A stretch of 64,000 bases of DNA from Candidatus Binatia bacterium (GTDB taxonomy: Bacteria > Desulfobacterota > Binatia > HRBIN30 > BPIQ01): NCBI GenBank assembly GCA_026004195.1, contig BPIQ01000002.1:744585-808584 (forward strand), written 5' to 3'. Made by a program: the position numbers and the translations under genes. The notes under the pieces were generated by a model. It searched no databases. It saw only the letters and a list, made by a program, of their open reading frames with translations, and was not told where the DNA came from. Positions 32,869 through 43,431 of the stretch are shown here, piece after piece; positions within the stretch are counted from its first letter, which is position 1; each line of letters opens with the position of its first letter.

Positions 32869-35166
32869 TCACCACACTCTCGGAGGCTCGAACCCGCGGC
32901 CCACGCTCACGGGAGCACCGAGTCCCACGAGCGTGAGCTGGAGCCGGAACTCGATTTCGTCGGGGTTGGTCTTGTCGGTGAACCCCGCGTCCAGGGCCCA
33001 GCAATCACAACGGGAAATCCAGCGGAGTCCGATCGTGTTCTCGAGGACCCGGTCGTTCTGGACGTCGTAGCGCGTGGCGGCGAAAGCCCCGAGGAATCTC
33101 CCCAGAGGAAACAGAAGGGAGGCGTCCACCTGCTGGAGAACTCCCTGCGTGATGAAGCGATAACCCGCCGTGAACGTCGTTCGGGGCAGCGCAAGGCGGC
33201 GCCCTTCGTTCGTCTTTCGCCTCCGGGGATCCTCCACCCGGAAGGCCACGGCTGCGGAAGAAACGTCGTTGTCGCTGCGGTCGTAGCCCGACTGCGCGCG
33301 AAGCCGGAGCCAGGGGAAGGGTTCCGCGTCGAGGGAAAGGTCGAGGTCCGAAAAGTGATCGCTTCCCGGCCCCCCCGGCGGCTCGCCGACGGGAGCGATT
33401 TCCCGTTCGAAGTCCACGCTCTGGAAAACGGCTACGCGAACCAGTTCCCGCACGGAAGTGGGTTTTTCCCGGTTGCTCTTCCCTTCGGTGCGCCCCAGGA
33501 TCCGACTCCGGAAACCGAAGGTCAGAAGGTTGCGCCGGTTCACCCGGTCCAGCGCGTCGAAAAGAGGAAGGTCGTCCTGTCCCACCTCCGGGACGAAATC
33601 GTACGCGAGAAACGGCTCCACGGTGTGCTTCCACCGACGGCTTCCGCCCGCGCCCCAGCGGTAGACGCGCCCGAGTTCCGTGGTCATCTCGAAACCCAGG
33701 TCGGCAACTTCCCGCGAAACGGTACGCGGCAGATCCAGAACGAACTCGGAAACCGAGTCCGGGTCGAGCCCCCCGCGCATCCGGTCTTCTCTCAGCACAT
33801 AGGCCGTCTCGCGGAATCCCAACCGGAACTCCGCACGGACGGGCGAGAGAAAACGAACCGGAAATGCGAGAGTCGGTGCCAGGTCGAGCCGGAACCCGTC
33901 GATCCCTTTTTCCCGGACGAAATTGGTGGCGACCGCCGAAACGCGTGCCTGCACCCACGAAGAAAGGAGTTTCTGTCCCCGGAAAGAAAGCTCGGGGGCT
34001 TCCTGCAGCGTGAGGTCGTCCGCCTTTTCGCGCTCCCGCCGGTCCCGTTCCGCCTCCTCGAGGAGGTCCGACGCGGCGACCGGAAGGCGGCCGAGGCTCT
34101 GGTAGTAAGCCCCCCGCAAGGCCAGGAACCCCCGCGACCAGCCGCGCGACACCACGGCGCGCGACTCCGTGTATCGCAGGGTGCGCAGGTAGACGTTGTC
34201 CCCGGGCTCGAAGCGGTGGACGTTCGTTTCCCGCAAAAGGAGATCGTCGCCGAGCCAGAGGCCGTCGAGCAGGAGCTCCGCGCTCCCGGGGAGGCCCTGC
34301 GTCGCCTCCACGTCGACGCTCCACCGACCGCGCCCGATCGTGCCGTCCGTTCCTTTGCGGTCGCCGCGGCTCCGGAAGGATTCGTCGAAGTACGCCACGT
34401 CGATCCGACCTCGACTGTCCCTGCGCCGGGCGTAGCGATACTGTCCGAGCGCTCCCACGCGGGCCCGCGTTTCGAGGTCGAGGCCGAACGTAGCGTCGTG
34501 GCTCCGGTCGATCGCCCAGTAAAACGGCAGGAGAATCTGGAACTGGCGCCGGTCCGAGAATCCGAGGTAAGGGAGCAGAAAGCCCGAACGTCGCTCCCGC
34601 GTGACCGGAAAGACCGCTTTCGGCACGTAGAACACCGGGCAGTTCCGTAGCTGCACCTTGGCTCCTCGGACTCGGGCCTCTCCTCCGACGAGCTCGAAGT
34701 CCTCGGCCGAAAGACTCCAGCTCGGGACTCCGCTTTCGCAAAGACAGGGTGTGAACTCCCCCTTCCCGATGCGGTAGGTTCGCCCCAGGCCCTTCTCGAT
34801 CTCCTGCCCGCGGAGGAGGTATCCGTCGGTGGAGACGAAGGTCCCGTCGCGAACGACACCGGTCCGGCGTCGGAGGTCGACCTCGAGTTCCCGCGCCTCG
34901 AGGTGTCCCTCCGGGGCGAAAAGGCGCACACTGCCCCGTGCCTTGGCCCAGCCCGTGCGCCGGTTCCACTCCACACGATCGGCCCGGAGCTCCGTTTCCC
35001 CGTACCGCACGCGTGCGTCCCCCACGGCGGAAACGACCTCGTCGCTCGTGTACTCGAGTCGCTCCGCCTGGATCTCCACTCGCCCGGACTCCTGCGCCGA
35101 GCCGGCGGTACCGAGCACCAGCAAGGAAAGCCCCAGAACGATCGCGACAGTTCGTTCAGACGGCAT
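32869..35166 (-). CDS. lptD: LPS-assembly outer membrane protein LptD
   Basis: The 765-aa protein has a signal peptide (VLGLSLLVLGTAGSAQ), an N-terminal OstA/LptA-like beta-jellyroll (VEIQAERLEYTSDEVVSAVGDARVRYGETELRADRVEWNR, typical repeats) and a long C-terminal barrel beginning about residue 190 (LPYLGFSDRRQFQILLPFYWAI) and ending in IEFRLQLTLVGLG. LptD with LptE inserts lipopolysaccharide in the outer leaflet. Its start overlaps folC by 11 bp, so it is the last gene of the argS-trp-folC unit. It shows that the organism has an LPS-type outer membrane. Confidence 0.92.
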   Translation of the reverse strand: MPSERTVAIVLGLSLLVLGTAGSAQESGRVEIQAERLEYTSDEVVSAVGDARVRYGETELRADRVEWNRRTGWAKARGSVRLFAPEGHLEARELEVDLRRRTGVVRDGTFVSTDGYLLRGQEIEKGLGRTYRIGKGEFTPCLCESGVPSWSLSAEDFELVGGEARVRGAKVQLRNCPVFYVPKAVFPVTRERRSGFLLPYLGFSDRRQFQILLPFYWAIDRSHDATFGLDLETRARVGALGQYRYARRRDSRGRIDVAYFDESFRSRGDRKGTDGTIGRGRWSVDVEATQGLPGSAELLLDGLWLGDDLLLRETNVHRFEPGDNVYLRTLRYTESRAVVSRGWSRGFLALRGAYYQSLGRLPVAASDLLEEAERDRREREKADDLTLQEAPELSFRGQKLLSSWVQARVSAVATNFVREKGIDGFRLDLAPTLAFPVRFLSPVRAEFRLGFRETAYVLREDRMRGGLDPDSVSEFVLDLPRTVSREVADLGFEMTTELGRVYRWGAGGSRRWKHTVEPFLAYDFVPEVGQDDLPLFDALDRVNRRNLLTFGFRSRILGRTEGKSNREKPTSVRELVRVAVFQSVDFEREIAPVGEPPGGPGSDHFSDLDLSLDAEPFPWLRLRAQSGYDRSDNDVSSAAVAFRVEDPRRRKTNEGRRLALPRTTFTAGYRFITQGVLQQVDASLLFPLGRFLGAFAATRYDVQNDRVLENTIGLRWISRCDCWALDAGFTDKTNPDEIEFRLQLTLVGLGAPVSVGRGFEPPRVW

Positions 35167-36454
35167 CGACCGCCGGTAGAACCGCGCTTTCCCCGCACAG
35201 GAAAGGAAGGACGGCGCCGATCAGGAAAAGCGACCCGGTGACCAGGACCACCTCGCCGGGTCGCGAGCGGGCCAGCAAGTCCCGTAGCCCCTGCGACGGA
35301 TCTTCCGAAATCCGGGTCGGCTTCCACTCCGCGAAGGCCCTCGCGAGCACCTCGGGACTCTCCCCCCTCGGGGGCAGGACGCGCGTCACGACGACTTCCT
35401 CGACCAGGGGAGCCAGAGCCGCCGCCATCTCGTGCCAGCGCTTGTCCTTCATCACGGCGAAGAGAAGCCGCGCCCGTCGCGCCGGGAAAAGCGACTCGAA
35501 CTCGCGCGCGAGAGCGAGGGCGGCCTGCGGGTTGTGTGCTCCGTCCAGAACGACCAGCACGCCGTTTTTCTCGATCGTCTGAAGCCGCCCGGGCCAGGAA
35601 ACCCGGAGCAGCCCTTCCCGAACGGCGGACTCCGGAACCCGGAGCCCCGGAAACACGTCGAGTGCCGCGATGGCCGTGGCCGCGTTTTCCCGCTGGTAGG
35701 AACCCTGCAGCGCCAGCTCGAGCCCCGGAAGTCTTCCTCGAGGGCCACGGTAAAGAAAGGTTCGGCCCTCCCCGGCCTCGACACCGTACTCCTCCCCGAA
35801 GCGATAGACCGGACAGCTCCGCTCCCGAGCCAACCCGACCAGGTATTCCCGGGCCGGGGAACCCACGTTCCCGAGGACCACGTTCGCCCCGTGCTTCACG
35901 ATCCCGCCCTTTTCCCGAGCGATGTCGAGCACCGTGTGCCCCAGGTACTCCTCGTGATCGAGACCGATGGTGGTGACGACGGCGACGCGCCCCTCGACGA
36001 CGTTGGTCGCGTCGAGCCGGCCCCCGAGCCCCACCTCGACGACGGCCACGTCCACTTCTTTCCGCGCGAAGTACGCGAAGGCCAGCACCGTCGTGAACTC
36101 GAAAAACGTGAGCGCGATGCCCCGGCTCACCGCCCTCGCCTGGATCTCGCCGGCGAGCTCGACGACTTCGTCCTCCGCGATCTCGGCCTCGCCCACGCGA
36201 ATCCGCTCCGTGAACCGCACCAGGTGTGGCGAAGTGTAGAGGCCGGACCGGTAGCCGGCGCACCCGAGCATCGCGTGCGCCAGCGCGGCCGTCGATCCCT
36301 TGCCGTTCGTGCCCGCGATGTGGATCGCGGGGTAGCGCCGGTGGGGATTCCCGAACTCCCGCAGCGCGAGCTCCACGCGCTCGAGCTTGAAGTCCATGCC
36401 CTTGGCCGCCTCGAGCTCGTAAAGCCACCGAAGCAGCGATTCGTAGCGGGTCAT
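35156..36454 (-). CDS. folC: Folylpolyglutamate synthase / dihydrofolate synthase
   Basis: FolC adds glutamate to dihydropteroate and folates. The 432-aa protein has the Mur-ligase fold: IHIAGTNGKGSTAALAHAML (P-loop), YTSPHLVRFTERIRV, GLGGRLDATNVV, TTIGLDHEEYLGHT, the carbamylated-Lys region IAREKGGIVKHG, GSYQRENAATAIAAL and VLDGAHNPQA. The ATG at 36454 overlaps the trpA stop (ATGA). In many bacteria accD lies between trpA and folC; here it is absent. Together with pabB and pabC it covers parts of folate synthesis. Confidence 0.95.
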   Translation of the reverse strand: MTRYESLLRWLYELEAAKGMDFKLERVELALREFGNPHRRYPAIHIAGTNGKGSTAALAHAMLGCAGYRSGLYTSPHLVRFTERIRVGEAEIAEDEVVELAGEIQARAVSRGIALTFFEFTTVLAFAYFARKEVDVAVVEVGLGGRLDATNVVEGRVAVVTTIGLDHEEYLGHTVLDIAREKGGIVKHGANVVLGNVGSPAREYLVGLARERSCPVYRFGEEYGVEAGEGRTFLYRGPRGRLPGLELALQGSYQRENAATAIAALDVFPGLRVPESAVREGLLRVSWPGRLQTIEKNGVLVVLDGAHNPQAALALAREFESLFPARRARLLFAVMKDKRWHEMAAALAPLVEEVVVTRVLPPRGESPEVLARAFAEWKPTRISEDPSQGLRDLLARSRPGEVVLVTGSLFLIGAVLPFLCGESAVLPAVDAV

Positions 36455-37260
36455 TCCCTTCGCTCCTTCCGCATGGCTTCCTTGAGCTCCGTCAGAAACC
36501 GCCCCACTTCCGCCGTGCTGCTCCCGCCTCCGAGGCTCTCCTCGACCCGCTGCATCACGGCGCTTCCTACGACGACCGCGTCGGCGAAGCGAGACACCCT
36601 CGCTGCCTGTTCGGGCGAGGAAATGCCGAAGCCCACGCCTACCGGCAGCGAGAGCTCGTGCCGAACCCTGCGCACCGCCGGCTCGAGCTCGTCCGGTAGA
36701 GTCGGTCGAGGTCCGGTCACGCCCGTGAGCGAGACGTAGTACACGAAGCCCCGGGCCCGTCTGCGGAGGGCGCGGATCCTCTCGGGTCCGCTCGTCGGTG
36801 CCAGGAGAAAGATCATGTCGAGGCCCGCCCGGTCCGTCCAGCGCCGGAGCTCGTCGGCTTCTTCGGGGGGGAGGTCCACGACGAGGCACCCGTCCGCCCC
36901 CGCGCGAGCGGCGTCGCGGGCGAAGCGCTCGGGACCGTACCGGAAAATCGGGTTGTAGTAGCCGAAAAGGACCACGGGCAACGAGCTTTCGGTGCGGAAC
37001 TCGCGCACGAGCTCGAGGACTCGCGTCACGGACATCCCTGCCCGCAGAGCCCGCTCGGCCGACCTCTGGAGGACGGGTCCGTCGGCGGTGGGATCCGAGA
37101 AGGGAATCCCGAGTTCGACGAGGTCGGCTCCGCTCGCCTCCGCCGTGCGTAGAAGGGCCAGCGTCCGGTCGGGGCTCGGATCCCCGGCCATCAAAAAGGG
37201 GACGAGTGCGGCCTCGCCTCGCTCGGCGAGGCGGGCGAACGTCTCAGCGATCCGCGACAT
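36451..37260 (-). CDS. trpA: Tryptophan synthase alpha subunit
   Basis: TrpA cleaves indole-3-glycerol phosphate and channels indole to TrpB. The 269-aa TIM barrel has the catalytic Glu in [22 protein letters not shown], the catalytic Asp region in [31 protein letters not shown] and the phosphate site [10 protein letters not shown]. It overlaps trpB by 17 bp and folC by 4 bp. Confidence 0.97.
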   Translation of the reverse strand: MSRIAETFARLAERGEAALVPFLMAGDPSPDRTLALLRTAEASGADLVELGIPFSDPTADGPVLQRSAERALRAGMSVTRVLELVREFRTESSLPVVLFGYYNPIFRYGPERFARDAARAGADGCLVVDLPPEEADELRRWTDRAGLDMIFLLAPTSGPERIRALRRRARGFVYYVSLTGVTGPRPTLPDELEPAVRRVRHELSLPVGVGFGISSPEQAARVSRFADAVVVGSAVMQRVEESLGGGSSTAEVGRFLTELKEAMRKERRE

Positions 37261-38455
37261 CCTCGAGGCCTACGCCCAGATAGGCGGCCACGGTGTTCAT
37301 GTCCTTGTCCCCGCGGCCGGAGAGGTTGACGACGACGATCCGGTCGCGATCCATCCGGGAGGCGAGCTTTCCCGCGTAGGCGATCGCGTGAGCCGACTCC
37401 AGGGCGGGAATGATCCCCTCGGTCCGAGTCAGCAGCTCGAGCGCCTCGACGGCTTCCGCGTCCGTGACGGCGACGTAGGTCGCGCGACCGGTGTCCCGCA
37501 GGTAGGCGTGCTCCGGGCCCACGCCCGGGTAGTCGAGCCCCGGGGCGATGGAGTGGGCGGAGCGGATCTGTCCGGTTTCGTCCTGTACGACGTAGGTCTT
37601 CTTCCCGTGCAGAACCCCGACTTCCCCCGCGGTGATGGAAGCCGAGTGGCGGCCGGTTTCGATCCCCTCCCCTGCGGCCTCCACCCCGAAAAGCCGTACC
37701 TCGGGGTCCCCGAGGAACGGATAGAAGAGACCCATGGCGTTGCTACCCCCACCCACGCACGCGACGAGAACGTCCGGTAACCGCCCCTCCTTACGGAGGA
37801 TCTGCCTCCGGGTCTCGCGGCCGATCACGGACTGGAAATCCCGCACCATCATGGGGTAGGGGTGAGCCGACATCGTCGAGCCGACGAGATAGTGGGTCGT
37901 CGTCACGTTCGTCACCCAGTCCCGCAGCGCTTCGTTGATGGCGTCCTTCAAGGTTTCGCTCCCCGAGGCGACCGGATGCACCCGGGCTCCGAGCAGCTTC
38001 ATGCGAAAGACGTTCAGCGACTGCCTTTGCACGTCGGCCCGTCCCATGTAGATCTCGCAGGCAAGCCCGAAAAGAGCGCAGACCGTCGCCGTGGCGACAC
38101 CGTGCTGCCCCGCTCCGGTCTCGGCGATGATCCGGTGTTTCCCGAGACGCCGGGCCAGAAGAGCCTGCCCGAGCGCGTTGTTGATCTTGTGGGAGCCGGT
38201 GTGGCACAGGTCCTCCCGCTTGAGGTAGATGCGGGCTCCGCCCCAGTAAGCGGTGAGATTCCGCGCGAACGTGAGCGGCGTCTCGCGACCCGCGTACTCG
38301 CGCAGGATCGCGGTCCACTCCTTGCGGAAGGTCGGATCGCGCCGGATCCTCCGGTATCCCCTCTCCAGCTCGACGAGAGCCGACATGAGAGTTTCCGAGA
38401 CGTAGCGTCCTCCGTAGACACCGAAGTGTCCTCGCGAGTCAGGCAGCCTTCGCAT
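37244..38455 (-). CDS. trpB: Tryptophan synthase beta subunit
   Basis: TrpB condenses indole with serine using PLP. The 403-aa protein has the catalytic lysine in [32 protein letters not shown], the GSGSNA-like phosphate loop [10 protein letters not shown], the cation/COMM region ([10 protein letters not shown]) and the C-terminal LSGRGDKD. Complete and canonical. It overlaps trpF by 17 bp. Confidence 0.97.
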   Translation of the reverse strand: MRRLPDSRGHFGVYGGRYVSETLMSALVELERGYRRIRRDPTFRKEWTAILREYAGRETPLTFARNLTAYWGGARIYLKREDLCHTGSHKINNALGQALLARRLGKHRIIAETGAGQHGVATATVCALFGLACEIYMGRADVQRQSLNVFRMKLLGARVHPVASGSETLKDAINEALRDWVTNVTTTHYLVGSTMSAHPYPMMVRDFQSVIGRETRRQILRKEGRLPDVLVACVGGGSNAMGLFYPFLGDPEVRLFGVEAAGEGIETGRHSASITAGEVGVLHGKKTYVVQDETGQIRSAHSIAPGLDYPGVGPEHAYLRDTGRATYVAVTDAEAVEALELLTRTEGIIPALESAHAIAYAGKLASRMDRDRIVVVNLSGRGDKDMNTVAAYLGVGLEDVADR

Positions 38456-39065
38456 TCCGGACGAACCTCCTCAGCTTTTCGGGATCCTTGACCCCCGGCG
38501 CCTTTTCCACGCCGGAAGCCACGTCCACTCCGTAGGGCCGCAACCGTCGCACGAGCGCGACGACGTTCTCGGGGTCGAGCCCCCCCGCGACGAAAAGCCG
38601 CGAACGGTCCACCGACTCGAGCAGCGACCAGTCGAACGTCCGGCCCGTACCGCCGGCCGAGGCCGGGAAATACGTGTCGGCCAGGACGAAGTCGGCCCCC
38701 GAGGCGAGTGCCTCCTCGACGTCCCGAGTGTGGCGGACCCGGACGGCGCGGATCACGGGGACGCTCCAGCCACGAAGGGCTTCGAGCGGCTCGTTACCGT
38801 GGAACTGCAGAGCGTCGAGCGACACGACGCGAGCGATCTCTTCGATCCGCTCGCGCGGCGTGTCGACGAAAACTCCGACCTTCCAGATCGTGCGGGGCAG
38901 CGCCCGCGAAATCCGTGCGGCTTCGGCCGGGTGGACGTAGCGAGGACTCGTCGGCACGAAGTTGAAGCCCACGGCATCGACTCCGGCCTCCGCCGCAAGC
39001 AGCCCGTCCTCGAGAGTCCGGATGCCGCACACCTTGACCCTCGGGCTCCACGACGCTCCGCTCAT
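38439..39065 (-). CDS. trpF: Phosphoribosylanthranilate isomerase
   Basis: TrpF performs the Amadori rearrangement of phosphoribosylanthranilate. The 208-aa barrel starts with [12 protein letters not shown] (catalytic Cys), has [50 protein letters not shown] and the C-terminal [19 protein letters not shown]. The ATG at 39065 overlaps the trpC stop (ATGA). Confidence 0.96.
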   Translation of the reverse strand: MSGASWSPRVKVCGIRTLEDGLLAAEAGVDAVGFNFVPTSPRYVHPAEAARISRALPRTIWKVGVFVDTPRERIEEIARVVSLDALQFHGNEPLEALRGWSVPVIRAVRVRHTRDVEEALASGADFVLADTYFPASAGGTGRTFDWSLLESVDRSRLFVAGGLDPENVVALVRRLRPYGVDVASGVEKAPGVKDPEKLRRFVRNAKAA

Positions 39066-39838
39066 GCCGCCTCCAGGAGTTCGCGCAGTTTCGCCCCCGG
39101 ACTCGGCGCCCGCATGAGCGTCTCGCCGACGAGAAACCGCCGAACCCCCGAGCGCTCGAGTCGCCTCACGTCCGCGGGCCCGTCGATCCCGCTCTCCGCG
39201 ACGACCACCACGCCCGGAGGCACGAGGCGGACGAGCCGCTCGGTCACCTCGAGCGAGGTCTCGAAAGTCCGGAGGTCCCGGTTGTTGATCCCCACGATCG
39301 TGGCTCCCGCCGCGAGCGCGTCCTCGAGCTCGCGCTCGTCGTGCACCTCGACGAGCGAATCCAGGCCGGCCTCCGACGCACAGGCGAGAAGTTCCGAAAG
39401 CGCACTTCTCGGGAGCGCAGCGACGATCCAGAGCACCGCGTCCGCTCCGAGGGCCCGGGCCTCGAGTACCTGGTAGGGATCGAAGAGAAAGTCCTTGCGG
39501 AGGAGCGGGAGGTCGACGGTCTCCCGGACCCGCACGAGGTCTTCGCTGCTGCCACGGAAAAAGTCGGGTTCGGTGAGAACCGAGACGGCCGCGGCTCCGG
39601 CCTCCCGATACTCCCGGGCGATTTCCGCCGCATCGGCACCGGACCGAATTTCCCCGCGCGAAGGCGACGCTCGCTTGACCTCGGCCACGATCCGGCGCCC
39701 GGGCGCGGAAAGGGCGGCGAGAAAAGAGCGGCGCGGGACGGAATACAGGGACCGCGCACGCAGCTCCGCTTCGGGAACTCTCCTTTTCGCCTCGGCGAGC
39801 CGTTCGCGCCGCCGTTCCAGGATGCGATCGAGAATCAT
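39062..39838 (-). CDS. trpC: Indole-3-glycerol phosphate synthase
   Basis: TrpC closes the indole ring by decarboxylation. The 258-aa barrel has VAEVKRASPSRGEI (catalytic Lys), VLTEPDFFRGS, LLRKDFLFDPYQV, LDSLVEVHDERELE, VGINNRDLRTFETS, VAESGID and FLVGETLMRA. It is a separate protein, not fused to TrpF. Both ends overlap neighbours by 4 bp. Confidence 0.96.
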   Translation of the reverse strand: MILDRILERRRERLAEAKRRVPEAELRARSLYSVPRRSFLAALSAPGRRIVAEVKRASPSRGEIRSGADAAEIAREYREAGAAAVSVLTEPDFFRGSSEDLVRVRETVDLPLLRKDFLFDPYQVLEARALGADAVLWIVAALPRSALSELLACASEAGLDSLVEVHDERELEDALAAGATIVGINNRDLRTFETSLEVTERLVRLVPPGVVVVAESGIDGPADVRRLERSGVRRFLVGETLMRAPSPGAKLRELLEAA

Positions 39839-40839
39839 GCGCGGGAGAGCTCCTCGAGAAGAGACCGGGCGCGCCCCGACCGGAGGGTCGTCCTGGCGAG
39901 CTCGACACCTTCGGCGAGCGAGCTCGTGCGTTCGGCGGCGTAGAGGGCCGCTCCGGCGTTCATCGCGACGACGTCGAAATCCGCCCCTTCCCTCCCTTCG
40001 AGAACGGCCACGATCCGCCTCGCGCTCTCCGCCGCCGAGCCGACACGCAAAGCCTCCACCGGGTGCGTCTTCGAGCCCAAGTGCCGAGGTTCGATTTCGT
40101 AGCGACGGACCCCGTCCCCGCAGAATTCGGCGACGACCGTGGGGCCCGCCGGGGAAATTTCGTCGAGACCGCCGTGCCCGTGGACGACCAGGGCGCGCCG
40201 CACGCCCAGGCGGCCGAGAACCCGGGCCAGGGGCTCGACCCAGGGCGGCGCGAAGACGCCGAGGAGCTGGTGGGTCGGCGAGGCAGGGTTGGCGAGCGGG
40301 CCGAGCAAGTTGAAGAGGGTCCGCACTCCGAGCTCCCGGCGCGGCCCTGCGACCCGCCGCATCGCGGGGTGGAAAGCCGGGGCGAAAAGAAAAACGAACC
40401 CGTGCTCGTCGAGCATCCGGGCCGCCCGTTCGGCGTCGAGTTCCACGGGCACTCCGAGCTTCTCGAGCACGTCGGCTCCGCCGACCTTCCCGGACATGGC
40501 CCGGTTGCCGTGTTTCGCCACGGCCACACCGCTCGCCGCCGCCACGAGCGCCGCCGCCGTGGAGATGTTGAAGGTCCCCGCGCCGTCGCCGCCGGTCCCG
40601 CACGTGTCGAGAAGGGGGAAGCGGGAGGATCGCACGGGCACGGCGTGTCTGCGGAGCTCTCTCGCGGCACCCGCGATCTCCTCCACGGTCTCCCCCCGGA
40701 CGCGCAACGCCATGAGGAAGGCCCCGATTTGCGCCTCCGTGGCCTTCCCTTCCACGATTTCGCGGAGCGCCGCCGCAGCTTCCTCCTCCCCGAGGGTTCT
40801 TCCCAGCGCGAGGCGTTCGAGAACGGACACGATGCTCAT
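39835..40839 (-). CDS. trpD: Anthranilate phosphoribosyltransferase
   Basis: TrpD joins anthranilate and PRPP. The 334-aa protein has the PRPP loop [75 protein letters not shown] and [12 protein letters not shown]. The ATG at 40839 overlaps trpG by 4 bp. It is not fused to the glutaminase. Confidence 0.97.
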   Translation of the reverse strand: MSIVSVLERLALGRTLGEEEAAAALREIVEGKATEAQIGAFLMALRVRGETVEEIAGAARELRRHAVPVRSSRFPLLDTCGTGGDGAGTFNISTAAALVAAASGVAVAKHGNRAMSGKVGGADVLEKLGVPVELDAERAARMLDEHGFVFLFAPAFHPAMRRVAGPRRELGVRTLFNLLGPLANPASPTHQLLGVFAPPWVEPLARVLGRLGVRRALVVHGHGGLDEISPAGPTVVAEFCGDGVRRYEIEPRHLGSKTHPVEALRVGSAAESARRIVAVLEGREGADFDVVAMNAGAALYAAERTSSLAEGVELARTTLRSGRARSLLEELSRA

Positions 40840-41411
40840 TTCGCCCCGTAGTGACGAACGAAATTCCGGAGGAGGTTCTTTCCCTCGCGGGTGAGAATGG
40901 ACTCCGGATGGAACTGGATGCCTTCGACCGGATGCCTTCGGTGGCGCAACCCCATGATTTCTCCCTCGGCCGTCCACGCCGACCGCTCGAGTTCGTCGGG
41001 CAGCGAGGCCGGATCGACCAGGAGCGAGTGGTAGCGAGTGGCTTCGAAAGGATTCGGCAAGCCCGAGAAGATCGTCTTGCCGTCGTGGAGGATGGGCGAG
41101 GTTTTCCCGTGCATGATGCGCTCCGCCCGGACCACCCGACCGCCGTAAGCAGCCCCGATGGCCTGGTGTCCGAGGCACACCCCCAGGACGGGGATTTCCG
41201 GGCCGAGGGCCCGCACGAGCTCGACGGAAATCCCCGCCTCGGCGGGCGTGCAGGGACCGGGAGAGATCACGATGGCCGAAGGGTGCCGCTTGCGGACCTC
41301 CTCCACGGTGATGGCGTCGTTGCGGTACACTTCCACCTCGCAGCCGATCTCGCCGAGGTACTGCACCAGGTTGTACGTGAAGGAGTCGTAGTTATCGATC
41401 ACGAGGATCAT
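40836..41411 (-). CDS. trpG: Anthranilate synthase glutaminase subunit (possible shared TrpG/PabA)
   Basis: The 191-aa class I glutamine amidotransferase supplies ammonia to TrpE. Catalytic residues are visible: Cys in [15 protein letters not shown] and the His-Glu pair in GIQFHPES; the N-terminus is [21 protein letters not shown]. Such subunits serve both anthranilate and aminodeoxychorismate synthases in some bacteria. Because pabB at 1130 has no pabA beside it, dual use is plausible. It overlaps trpE by 20 bp. Confidence 0.95.
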   Translation of the reverse strand: MILVIDNYDSFTYNLVQYLGEIGCEVEVYRNDAITVEEVRKRHPSAIVISPGPCTPAEAGISVELVRALGPEIPVLGVCLGHQAIGAAYGGRVVRAERIMHGKTSPILHDGKTIFSGLPNPFEATRYHSLLVDPASLPDELERSAWTAEGEIMGLRHRRHPVEGIQFHPESILTREGKNLLRNFVRHYGAK

Positions 41412-42885
41412 GAGCCGCCTCCTCGGCGAGGCGCACGGCCTGCACGAGAGCGCGCGCCTTGTTGACGCACTCCGCGTGCTCGCGCTCGGGAACCGAATCC
41501 GCCACGATCCCGGCTCCCGCCCCCACGAACACCCGCCGTCCGCGGGCCACGAGCGTCCGGATGGCGATGCAGGTGTCCATGGCTCCGTCGAAGCCGAAGT
41601 AGCCGACGGCTCCACCGTAGGGCCCGCGACGCACGGGTTCGAGCTCTTCGATGATTTCCATCGCGCGCACCTTGGGAGCCCCGGTGAGGGTCCCGGCCGG
41701 GAAAGTCGCCCGCACCACGTCGAAGGCATCGGCTCCCTCCCGGAGCCTGCCGGTGACGTTGGAGACCAGGTGCATCACGTGGGAGTACCGTTCGATCGCG
41801 AAACTTTCGGTGACCCGGACGGATCCGATCTCCGCCACTCGGCCGACGTCGTTCCGCCCCAGGTCGAGGAGCATCACGTGCTCGGCCAGTTCCTTGGGGT
41901 CCGTCGCGAGCTCCCGGGCGAGCTCCTCGTCTTCGATCTCCGTCGTCCCCCGCGGCCGGGTGCCCGCGATCGGCCGCACGGTGATGTCGCGGCCTTCGAG
42001 GCGCACCATGACCTCGGGCGAAGCTCCCGCGAGCACCGTTTCGCCGCACCTGAGGAAGAACATGTACGGGGAAGGATTCAAGGTTCGCAGAACCCGGTAG
42101 ATCCGGAAGGGATCCACGCGGAGCGGGCACTCGAAGCGCTGGGCGAGCACGACCTGGATCACGTCTCCCGCCCGGATGTACTCCTTCGCCCGGCGGACGG
42201 CAGCCTCGTACCGCCCCGGAGGGAAGTTCGAGACGACCTGGAGCGGCGCTTCGGAGACCGGGGGGCGCTTCGGCGCGGGCAGGGGAGAGCGGAGGCGGTC
42301 GACCCACTCGTCGATCCTCCGGCAGGCCTTGCGGTAGGCTCGCTCCGGGCCGTCCTCCCGCAGGTCGGCCAGAGCGATCACCTGGATCTTCTGCGCGACG
42401 TTGTCGAACACCAGGAGGCGGTCGACGAGCAAAAAGTACTGCTCGGGAAAGCCCAAGTCGTCGGTCGCCCGCTCCGGAAGGCGCTCGAAGAACCGCGCCA
42501 TGTCGTACGAGAGATAACCCACCAGTCCCCCGACGAACCTCGGCAGCCCGGGTATCCTCACGAGTCGCAGCGGGGCCAGGACCTCCCTCAGGAAAAAGAA
42601 GGGGTGGGGTACTTCCCTGGTCGTCGAGGTTCCTTCCGCCTCGCGGCAGGTGACCGCCCCGCCCCGGCTCGACACGACTCCGCGGGGCTCGGCACCGAGA
42701 AAACTGTACCGCCCCCATTTTTCGCCTCCCTCGACGCTCTCGAGAAGGAAGGCGTCCCCCCCGGAATCGATCTTGAGAAACGCCGAGACGGGGGTCTCGA
42801 GATCCGCGAAGACTTCCCGGACGACGGGGACGAGATTCCCTTCTCGCGCGAGGTGGCAGAAGTCGGCGAAATCGGGCGCGTACAT
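41392..42885 (-). CDS. trpE: Anthranilate synthase component I
   Basis: TrpE converts chorismate to anthranilate. The 497-aa protein has the N-terminal feedback-binding region ([22 protein letters not shown], with the LLES motif that contacts tryptophan in known enzymes) and the chorismate domain: [40 protein letters not shown] (PIAGT marks TrpE), [18 protein letters not shown] and [16 protein letters not shown]. The ATG at 42885 lies 11 bp after the SPOR gene, leaving no room for a leader-peptide attenuator; control is more likely by feedback inhibition and the upstream promoter. Confidence 0.96.
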   Translation of the reverse strand: MYAPDFADFCHLAREGNLVPVVREVFADLETPVSAFLKIDSGGDAFLLESVEGGEKWGRYSFLGAEPRGVVSSRGGAVTCREAEGTSTTREVPHPFFFLREVLAPLRLVRIPGLPRFVGGLVGYLSYDMARFFERLPERATDDLGFPEQYFLLVDRLLVFDNVAQKIQVIALADLREDGPERAYRKACRRIDEWVDRLRSPLPAPKRPPVSEAPLQVVSNFPPGRYEAAVRRAKEYIRAGDVIQVVLAQRFECPLRVDPFRIYRVLRTLNPSPYMFFLRCGETVLAGASPEVMVRLEGRDITVRPIAGTRPRGTTEIEDEELARELATDPKELAEHVMLLDLGRNDVGRVAEIGSVRVTESFAIERYSHVMHLVSNVTGRLREGADAFDVVRATFPAGTLTGAPKVRAMEIIEELEPVRRGPYGGAVGYFGFDGAMDTCIAIRTLVARGRRVFVGAGAGIVADSVPEREHAECVNKARALVQAVRLAEEAAHDPRDR

Positions 42886-42896
42886 GGATTCACCCT

Positions 42897-43424
42897 TCAG
42901 CGGGCCGTGACGAAAGCCCCTTCCATGCCTTCTTCGCGACGCAGCCTTCGCTCGACCCGCTGCGCTTCCTCCCGGGTGCGGAAGTGCCCTACCCTCACCC
43001 GATACCAGGAACCTTCCCCCGCCGGGACCCGAAGCACGTACGCGTCGTAACCCCGGCGTCGCAGCCGCGCCACGGCCGCCTCGGCTTCCGTCCGGCTCCG
43101 GGCGGCGAGCACCTGCACCGTCCACGGTCGAGACTCGGTCGGAACGAGCCCGGGCGTGGCTCTCGGCGCGGGCGTGGGTGGCGACGTCGCCGTCGGCGTC
43201 GGAGTCGGAGGATGGAGGAGTTCCTCGTACACCACGAGATCGGGGTCGCGCACGGCGAGCGGCGTGCGGTCCGTGATCGGATACCACGTGGGCGTCTCCT
43301 CGGCCGGCACGGAACCCAGCTCCTTGCCCACCTGGACGCCGACGGCGAAGACGACCCCGCACACACCCGAAAGGGCGAGGGCGAAGAGAACGAGCTGCCC
43401 CTGCTTCGGTCCCACCCTGCGCAT
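42897..43424 (-). CDS. SPOR-domain membrane protein
   Basis: A 175-aa protein with a short cytosolic N-terminus, one transmembrane helix (about 10-33, LVLFALALSGVCGVVFAVGV), a Pro/Thr-rich periplasmic linker (TPTPTATSPPTPAPRA) and a C-terminal SPOR domain (about 98-172, WTVQVLAARSRTEAEAAVARL, WYRVRVGHFRTREEAQ). SPOR domains bind denuded peptidoglycan at division septa. It sits 7 bp after argS and 11 bp before trpE. Confidence 0.9.
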   Translation of the reverse strand: MRRVGPKQGQLVLFALALSGVCGVVFAVGVQVGKELGSVPAEETPTWYPITDRTPLAVRDPDLVVYEELLHPPTPTPTATSPPTPAPRATPGLVPTESRPWTVQVLAARSRTEAEAAVARLRRRGYDAYVLRVPAGEGSWYRVRVGHFRTREEAQRVERRLRREEGMEGAFVTAR

Positions 43425-43431
43425 CGCCGAC

